From positions 22,723,292-22,787,291 of the forward strand of contig CM030719.1 of the NCBI GenBank assembly GCA_017979445.1: a stretch of DNA of 64,000 nt, written 5' to 3'. Under the pieces are notes generated by a model. The model was given only the letters and a program-made list of their open reading frames with translations. It ran no database searches and was not told the origin of the DNA. A program made the position numbers and the translations under genes. This document shows, piece by piece, positions 57,139 through 64,000 of the stretch. Within the stretch, counting starts at the first letter, position 1, and every line of letters begins with the position of its first letter. This DNA comes from Akebia trifoliata. Lineage: Eukaryota; Streptophyta; Magnoliopsida; Ranunculales; Lardizabalaceae.

Positions 57139-57179
57139 CCTCTCTCTCTCCTCTATATATATATATATATATATATATA

Positions 57180-57558
57180 GAGTTGCGTTATTACGACCCC
57201 CTTTGCGACCCCCTTTGCGACACACCTTTTTGTCTTATATGGGCAAAAATGTTTGGAATGGGCTGATTTTTTGTGAGGATGATCTCTATGGTGAGGGGAT
57301 CATCCTGGCAAAAAATCAGCCCATTCCAAAACTTCTAGACCGTCCGATTTTTTTGTGAAAATTATAGACCGTCCAATTTTTGTAAATCAATTTTGATGGT
57401 TAGAAGTTTTGGAATGTGATGATTTTTTGCCAGGATGATCCCCTCACCATAGAGATCATCCTCACAAAAAATCAGCTCATTCCAAACATTTTTGCCCATA
57501 TAAGACAAAAAGGTGTGTCGCAAAGGGGGTTGCAAAGGGGGTCGTAATAACGTGACCC
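57180..57558. mobile_element. Foldback element F
   Basis: 379-bp near-perfect palindrome: GTTGCGTTATTACGACCCCC on the left against the complement of GGGTCACGTTATTACGACCC. A direct repeat CTTTGCGACCCC lies inside each arm. Two hairpins of the shared type (arms with GGAATGGGCTGATTTTTTG) are joined by a GACCGTCC spacer. (TA)n on both sides. Confidence 0.82.
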
Positions 57559-57579
57559 ATATATATATATATATATATA

Positions 57580-57959
57580 GGGAAATGTTCAGCACCCTAA
57601 GTTTTACCACACACTTTAACAAACGTTTTTTGTCCTACATGGGTTAGAAGTTTTGGAATGAGCTGATTTTTGGTGAGGATGATCTCTATGATTAGAAGAT
57701 CATCCTCCCCAAAAATCAGCCCATTCCGAAATGTTTAGCCCCATGTTTACATGTTGAAAAATCGTGGACCGTCCATTTTTTGTAAATCAATTTTGATGGG
57801 GTTAGAAGTTTTGGAATGAGCTGATTTTTGGTGAGGATGATCTCCTCACCATAGAGATCATCCTCACCAAAAATCAGCTCATTCCGAACTTCTAACCCAT
57901 GTAAGACAAAACGCGTTTGTTAAAGTGTGTGGTAAAACTTAGGGTGCCGAACGGGACCC
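57580..57959. mobile_element. Foldback element G
   Basis: 380 bp. Left end GGGAAATGTTCAGCACCCTA, right end the complement of GGGTCCCGTTCGGCACCCTA: the same two end types as A and D but in the opposite orientation. Subterminal TTTTACCACACACTTTAAC on both sides. Two full hairpins with GTGGACCGTCCA between. Flanked by (TA)n. Confidence 0.85.
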
Positions 57960-57969
57960 TATATATATA

Positions 57970-58153
57970 GGGAAATGTTCAGTAACAAGCATTTTTGGCA
58001 AAATATTTTTTCAAAACATGGGTTAGAGGTTTTGGAATGGGCTGATTTTTGGTGATGATGATCTCCTTACTGTAGAGATCATCCTCACCAAAATCAACCC
58101 ATTCCAAACCTCTAACTCATGTTTTGAAAAATGTTTGTTGCTAAACATTTCCC
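57970..58153. mobile_element. Foldback element H
   Basis: 184 bp with one hairpin; both ends are of the GGGAAATGTT type (GGGAAATGTTCAGTAACAAG and the complement of GGGAAATGTTTAGCAACAAA). Flanked by (TA)n. Confidence 0.85.
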
Positions 58154-58356
58154 TATATATATATATATATATTATATACTGTGTGAAGATAAGGATACCT
58201 ACGTGGATCATCCTCTGCCCTGCCCTACAAACTAGCTATTCACTATCTTTTTGGGACCATGGGAAGGGATGCCACAAACAAAGCTCTTCGTCTTTTTGTG
58301 GAGTGAGATTTTTTTCAACCTCCATGAATAAACATGAATATGTTGTAGTGGTCAAT

Positions 58357-58456
58357 NNNNNNNNNNNNNNNNNNNNNNNNNNNNNNNNNNNNNNNNNNNN
58401 NNNNNNNNNNNNNNNNNNNNNNNNNNNNNNNNNNNNNNNNNNNNNNNNNNNNNNNN
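58357..58456. other. Assembly gap, 100 N
   Basis: Exactly 100 N, a conventional scaffold-gap size, so the true distance is unknown. It falls at the outer end of the probable copia LTR and at the inner edge of an Athila-type fragment. Confidence 0.98.
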
Positions 58457-59533
58457 CATTTCTCCAGTTTCTTTTTCTTAAAAAAAAAAATTAAATAAAT
58501 AAATAACTATTGTGATAATATCATTTTCAAAATCTTGGCATATCTTTTAACACAAGTTTTAAAATTTCAAAAATCAGTCCTATGTTTGGAAGTTCTAATC
58601 TTAAGTCTTTTTAAGTATTCCTCCTTAGCAAAATGTAGAATATAATTATCATTGAAAATTCACTACACATCTAACTAAGTTACTAAGAGGCTAAGCTGAA
58701 TCAATAGGTGTTAACCCTCTTATATCCTCATATATGTCTCGGATTTTAGGGGAACCAAGTCTAGTGAACTCTGACCTCATTGTCCTTTGGTTAGCTGGTA
58801 AAAAGATAAATAGAACTGAGATCATATGTTTTGAACAACAACCATTGGATTAAACTGAGTACTGTGAAAAGGGCTACCTATTTCAGGATCCAAAACACAA
58901 GTGTGAATGATAAAAGGAGCAATGAATGAAGAAAAAAAATGTAATACCCCAATAGAAACTAAGATCTAGAATATATATTTAAAAAAAAAAATAGTAAAAA
59001 AGAACTCAATGAAACCACCAAAAATATCCAAGTTTTATTATGTGAAAACTATCAATAGTAAAATTGTAGATAAACTGGAATATCACAGATAAATCCTCTA
59101 AGAGGTATTAAAGTGAATATCTACATCTCTTACTAACTCAGACATGATACTTAGTTTGGAACTAGAACTTAAGTCGAATCAACCATTCTGAATAGGTTAG
59201 AGCTAAACCCTATTTGAGGAAGCTAACCTTAAGGTTATAAAGTCAAAAATTCCACATGCACTCTAGGGTAATTCACTTATATAGTTTGCTAAGGGAGGAA
59301 TAGTGATTAGGACTTTCATCAGGTATTATAGCCATTTGACTGATTGATGAAAGTTAATTATGTTTTAACGGTATACCTCGATTTTGATTTTGATATTTTC
59401 AAAATAGTTTGAATTTTGTGGGTAAATTCATTGGAAGGGTTTGTTATATTTGCTAAATGCAATCGAGTAACCTTGTGAAAGTGGTTTGTATTTTACTTTT
59501 ACTCAAGTCTAGCAAAATATAAGTTTAGGAGTG
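58457..59533 (+). mobile_element. Older Athila-type element, 3' noncoding region
   Basis: 58767-59110 matches 20600-20950 of the complete Athila (TTGTCCTTTGGTTAGCTG, AAAAGGGCTACCT, CTGGAATATCACAGATAAA). It ends in a PPT-like AAGTTTAGGAGTG just before a TGATCATGG LTR start. The coding part lies in or beyond the gap. Confidence 0.8.
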
Positions 59534-60400
59534 TGATCATGGCCTAAAAGTCCATCTTTAGGGTCCAATTAACAGAGCTTTTAATAAGAATTATTGAATA
59601 ATTCCCCTGTTTTAACCTAATGCATAGCATAGCCCTTATTTAATCAACATTTGCATAATTTCTTGTTAATTCTATTATGGGCCTAATTGAAATTGCTTGT
59701 TTCTCTAAAAGTCAAAGACACGCAAGTTAGTTGTACAATTCAAACAAAGTTGTGATTCAACTGCAACACTGGATCCAAAATAAAATCCCAGACTAAGTTT
59801 TAGGACCTTATGGTTTGAGTAAACAGCAGTGCGTCACACAAAGACCGCGACGCGACCTTCTGTTTCATTAGTGTTTGCTACTTTAAATTGATTTCTTTTT
59901 ATCAATTAAATCTCATATCTAAAATGATTTACTTTGACTTTGATGATTTAAACTTATATTAGATCAAGTTAAATCATGCCCTGCTAAGAAGATTAATTAT
60001 AGGTTTGTGATTGTCTAAGAAAAAGGAATAGTAGGTTTCTATTTATCAAAGGTATTTATAGTGATTTATATTCTAATCCAATAACATTACTTTGCTGATT
60101 GGATCAAGACAAAAGAAACAAACTCAAGGTAATCTAAGATGGTTACTTGTTCATGGTGGAATCAACTACTTTACGTTTTACGTTGCTATTTTTGTTAGTT
60201 ACGTTTTTCTCCTTTTTGATTTATTGAAAGATTTCATCGAAAGAAAGTGTTTTAAGTTCTCTACTCTCTCATTGTCTTATGTTAGAAGTACAAAACCTTG
60301 TTGTCTCTGGGGATCGACCCTTGCTTGCGAAGGTTATTTTTTATTTATCCTACACCATTTTTCCTACTTAGCAATCTACGACGAACAATATTGTTGATGC
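59534..60400 (+). repeat. LTR of the older Athila-type element
   Basis: Starts TGATCATGG right after the PPT. A CpG-rich stretch, GACCGCGACGCGACC at about 59844, occupies a position comparable to the CpG doublet of the young Athila LTR. GTTGTCTCTGGGGATCGACC near 60299 parallels GTTGTCCCTGTGGAACG there. The right end is not exact (a TG...CA end near 60390-60402 is plausible). Confidence 0.65.
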
Positions 60401-60402
60401 AA

Positions 60403-62127
60403 ATCCACATTATTAACTAGAAGGTGGCATGTGCAAATGCATATGTATCAAATGGATTTATTTGTACTTTAAAATATTTGATTAAAGGATTTTCAAAGGT
60501 TACATGGTAAAAAAAGAAAAAAGATACTTTTGTAATTTTGAAAACTAAGCAATGTAGTTATACAGTCAAGGCTTGCAATTTTCTTGATTTCTGACCATGA
60601 TTATATTAAATTTAAATGTAAAAGTGGGGGTGTTTATGGCGACTCGAATTTTGGTGTTGAACGACTTCTACTCTACCTTCTTCATTATGATAATAAAGAT
60701 TTTCAAAATTACAAAATTATTTTTGAATAAATCCATGAATGCATTCTGAATAATCTATTCATAGAGTATCAAAATGATGTGTCATAATAAAATGTTGATA
60801 CTAATTACATTGAAATGCATGATCAGGTTCGTTGCCAAGGACCATGTCCATGGAGTCAACAATCAAGAACTTTCATTAAAGAAATTGATGAAATTATAAA
60901 AGATATAGATTTCCCTTGCCTTCAAAACCCTTCACTTAGCTGACGACTTCCATTCGATTACTCGATCCAAGTCCTCTTTAATCTCAAAAAATAACCTTTC
61001 TAATTCTCTAGAGACAAATGCCAAAATACATAAATCCCCTTTTAGTTACCTAAACTTACAATCGATCCTCCTAAAATTATCAATTGGTAGCACTCCAATG
61101 CCTTATCTAACTTACAAATCAACAATTTGTTTAAGAAATTGAATGGGGGAATAAAATTCATTTTTTTCTTTTTTTTTTGACAGAAATAAGATTCATTTAG
61201 CCGACTCCAAATTGGTATAATAATTTGATGATGATCTAATTTCAGACCGGCTCTGTTGATCCTTTGTAGGGTTTATTTAGACCTAAAATTTCGTAAATCG
61301 CCCAAAATCTAAAATTTTCTATGTCTGGTTGCCCACCTCAATTACACCCCAAAAATTTTGTGGTTGCTTGGTTGTCCTTTTGTAATGCTAAAAAGCTGCA
61401 ATTTTTAGCTCCCTAGCTTTTACTTCTTACGGATTCCTGCAAAAAAATGTATGATTTTTGTTTTGGAGTGTATAAACGGGGGTCTAATTAAGGAATTTAG
61501 GAACCTAAATAAGGAATTTAGAGGGATGCCTTAAAATAATATTTATTAAATGAGTGGAAACTTCCAATCAAAGTTGATTGTTAAAAAAATGTAACTGCAC
61601 CCAGAGGTGCAAAGTTTTATGTTTCATTGGAAAAAAGATTAAATAAAAAAAAAAAATAGTTGTGGTCTTTAGCAATATTGTTTTGAAACTTGACTTGACT
61701 AATTGAATCGGAACTTGACTCGATCCTACATTTTGAATATAAACTTCCAATCCAAAGTTGATTTTTTTTTTTTTTTTTGCTTATAGGATTTATATTGGAA
61801 ATCAAATCTTTTGCTTCGAAGCTGTCGAAAAGCATGAATCAGACCCTTGCATTTGCCTAATAACAATACATATTGACAGTGTTGTCAAATTGCAAAAGTC
61901 ACTGAGCAGAAATCTCTCACAATCCCAAACAAAAATTTGTTTCAACACATTGAGAAGCCAGCACACTTTTGATAAATGCATTTTCCTCACTTCACTTCTC
62001 TTCTCTATTCTTAAGTACAAAGTTAGAGTTAATGAAACCTTGCTAATACAATGACTTAAAACACAATACAATGTAGCATCACAAATACCTTCACGTGGGC
62101 TTCTCCTATACAAATAGATCATATTCT
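60403..62127. other. Intergenic; includes the probable 3' UTR of the PATROL1-like gene
   Basis: No gene found at 60403-61800. A and T runs lie at 61168-61180, 61646-61656 and 61762-61779, and the phrase AACTTCCAATC.AAAGTTGAT occurs at 61559 and 61744. 61850-62127 is probably the 3' UTR of the gene that ends at 62128. Confidence 0.45.
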
Positions 62128-63938
62128 TCATCTCCTCTTCGCTAATTGGAATGTTGTCTTCAGGAAATGATTCGCTATGCTATCATTCCTGTGACACAAC
62201 ACCCTCAAGATTGTATTCGGATCCGCACTATTCCACCTCCCTGTAGTTGGGGGCATAGGGACCTTTTGCCCAGCACCCACGACTCCCATCCCACTTGCTT
62301 CGCATGCCAAAATGCAAAAGTCTTCAACTAATTGATCCGTGCCCTGACCCATTAACCGCACTACCCCCTCCACTGTCTCTGCCTCCTTCTCGACTACCTC
62401 CTCAGCTACCAATCCCTCCCCACATGTGCAGAAAACACGCTTTAGGCTCTCAAAGTCTTCCTCAATCATCTCAAAATCTGACTTCATGAAGATTCGAGTG
62501 CTTCCCCCGGCAAGTAACACCATAAGGTATGCTTCAAAAGTGGCCTTCATTACTTCTTTTACTGCTAAGGGTTGAGCTCGGTCGGTGACTATTGCAGCTA
62601 AGAGTGTAAGGTTCTGCTTAAGGATGCGCAATGCTGGGCGTATGCGAGCATTGGCGACATCACCGACATAGAGACTCTCGTAGAAGACACAATTCGAGTC
62701 GAGGAAAATAAGACGGTAGGCAGCTACCTCCGAGACATGTTGGGAGGCAGCTTGAATGGTAGAGCGAGCTAGGTCGAAGTAGGAGGGGGAAGCAGCAAGG
62801 TGTCGACGACTGTTGGGATATCGATTTCGGGGTGAGGGGGTTTCACGAGAGCAGACAGATAATGACTTGTCGAGGGAATGGAGATGAGAGAGAACATAGT
62901 GGAGGGTGTTGAGGCGGATGTAGAGGCGTTGTGTGCCACGGCTTGTCGATGGGCGAGGATGGTAACCGTCGGTTGAACCTCCTCGTTGTGATTCTTCCGC
63001 CCCAACTTTGCAAGGACTTGCTCGCTTCCATAACTGGAGGAACCTTGAGTCTCGGTTGCATCTAGTCAGAGGGGGAAGTGCAGGGATATAACTTTGCTTT
63101 GATCCTTGGAGAACATTAAGAGATCATCGTAATTGTTAGAAAAAGAAGTTCAAGTAAAAAGAATACGGAGAAAAACAATGTCGAAAATGATTGAATAGGA
63201 CATATCTTACCACATGAAGAAACAAAGGAAGTGTAATCTTGGAAGAGAAGTTCTAAGCCATCTGCGAGATCTTGAACTAAATCATCAGCAATGCCGATCG
63301 GGATTTCAAAGAATTCATTCACCGTTTCCTTGGCCAGCTTCATCATCTCCACGGCAGATTGAGCATACGGTTCTGTTTTGGATTTCGGATTCCATGTCTG
63401 AAACACAAATTGCAATTAATGAGGTTTTGATGCATTTATGTTGTTGAGACTTGAGAGAGATGATTTGTTGAGCAATTGAATGTACCTCAGTTTCTTTAGC
63501 TCTATCAAGACAACCCTTCACTCTCTTCAACCTCTCATCAATCCATGTTTTAACAAGTCCCAAGGTAATCGAATCAACTTCATAGGGCACCATCTCCCTT
63601 ACGACTGCCTTGCCTCCATCTTCGCAATCAACAGAGTCTTCTACCACCATTTGAACTAAAATCTTTTCTAGCTTTCCTGCTCTCTGTAAGACCCCAATCA
63701 CCTCATTTTTCAACATGGACACCCCCATTAAATATTGTTTTAAAACTGCTCCATAGCAGATGTGAAGAGTCATGGCGGCAACTCCAGCTGCAATTGGGTG
63801 CCATTTCTTGAGTATGGGACTGAAGCTTTCCTTTTCTTTCATGGCCAATTCTTCTGTTTCTTTAGCTAAGAGAAGGAGAGCCTCACTTGCATCTTCTTCT
63901 ACTTCAATGATCATGCTACTTGCTCCTTTTTCTAACAT
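62128..63938 (-). CDS. PATROL1: PATROL1-like MUN-domain protein, C-terminal exons
   Basis: The 3' part of an intact gene that continues past the right edge. Exons on the minus strand: 63938-63486, 63397-63211 and 63104-62128 (TGA). All introns are GT-AG, and phases join as 0 and then 1. The protein reads LLLLAKETEELAMKEKE, FSPILKKWHPIAAGVAAMTL, VVREMVPYEVDSI, TWNPKSKTEPYAQSAVEMMK, EDLV-type VQDLADGLELLFQDYTSFV, then SRGTQRLYIRLNTLHYVLSH, HVSEVAAYRLIFLDSN, ESLYVGDVANARIRPAL, FCTCGEGLVAEEVVEKEAET, MPPTTGRWNSADPNTILRVL and ends FQLAKRR. This is the DUF810/MUN family. Arabidopsis PATROL1 is a tethering factor for delivery of the AHA1 proton pump to the plasma membrane in stomatal movement. No lesion is seen over about 535 codons. 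Paralogues exist, so orthology to PATROL1 itself is likely rather than proven. Confidence 0.92.
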
Positions 63939-64000
63939 CTGTTGATCATAGAGACATTTAAAAAAACAGAAAAAGCGAATGAAGAGTCCAACCATGATAA
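63939..64000 (-). other. Intron of the PATROL1-like gene
   Basis: Pyrimidine-rich stretch ending GATCAACAG on the minus strand before the exon at 63938. The upstream exons lie outside the window. Confidence 0.7.

Larger units (their letters stand above)
50772..58350 (-). repeat. Probable copia 5' LTR (copy 2), hugely expanded by insertions
   Basis: 50772-51442 matches 1445-2116, and 58182-58350 matches 3788-3946. Everything between, including the 5.7-kb gene-carrying element and foldbacks F-H, sits where copy 1 has foldbacks A-E. I infer that the U3 (TA)n tract was the target in both. Confidence 0.55.

Noticed and set aside
57139..57153. CT-rich stretch as a target duplication of the 5.7-kb element
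   Set aside because: The left flank is (TA)n and has no matching sequence; no duplication can be claimed.
61758..62131. Overlapping short frames on both strands near the PATROL1-like stop
   Set aside because: They lie in the 3' UTR region and show no family features.

Overview
This window is nuclear DNA from a flowering plant, most likely a eudicot. It is AT-rich, has GT-AG introns, and carries plant-specific genes (a leucine-rich-repeat receptor-like protein, a PATROL1-type MUN-domain gene, MYB-CC and PRP39 relics). About three quarters of it is transposable elements in several nested layers. I cannot name the species. A run of exactly 100 N at 58357-58456 marks an assembly gap.

Layout. 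(1) 1-3946: minus-strand Ty1/copia fragment, then its probable 5' LTR, whose (TA)n tract is packed with five small foldback elements. (2) 3954-9240: gene-free, built from diverged copies of a repeat module seen again at 38.1-44.4 kb. (3) 9273-10998: one intact single-exon gene for a kinase-less LRR receptor-like protein. (4) 11936-22660: complete 10.7-kb Ty3/gypsy Athila-type element with near-identical LTRs and a 5-bp target duplication (GTGGT), but about nine single-base frame shifts in its polyprotein. (5) 22.7-28.6 kb: decayed gypsy and copia pieces plus two disabled copies of a MYB-CC (LHEQLE) exon in a roughly 600-bp direct repeat. (6) 30480-33980: Mutator-like insertion with a 9-bp duplication, containing a 992-bp hAT-type element with an 8-bp duplication; it sits in the TATA box of a PRP39 pseudogene (33981-36676). 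(7) 38.1-44.4 kb: repeat module, a gypsy RT relic and a 3.2-kb solo LTR with a 5-bp duplication. (8) 44475-58350: second copia copy. A CACTA element (44927-48986, TSD CTA) splits its RT codons and carries three exons of a NIPA-type magnesium transporter gene. Its probable LTR holds a 5.7-kb element with ~290-bp inverted repeats that carries pieces of two other host genes, followed by three foldback elements. (9) 58457-~60400: 3' end and LTR of an older Athila-type element. (10) 62128 to the right edge: C-terminal exons of an intact PATROL1-like gene on the minus strand, continuing past the window.

Only the LRR receptor-like protein gene and the PATROL1-like gene look functional. Everything else is mobile DNA or gene fragments.

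The most unusual part is a family of (TA)n-embedded foldback elements. Their ends come in two forms (GGGTCCCGTTC and GGGAAATGTTC), they carry hairpin modules, and they share terminal bases with the large gene-carrying element. Both copia LTR copies were colonised by different members at the same (TA)n tract.
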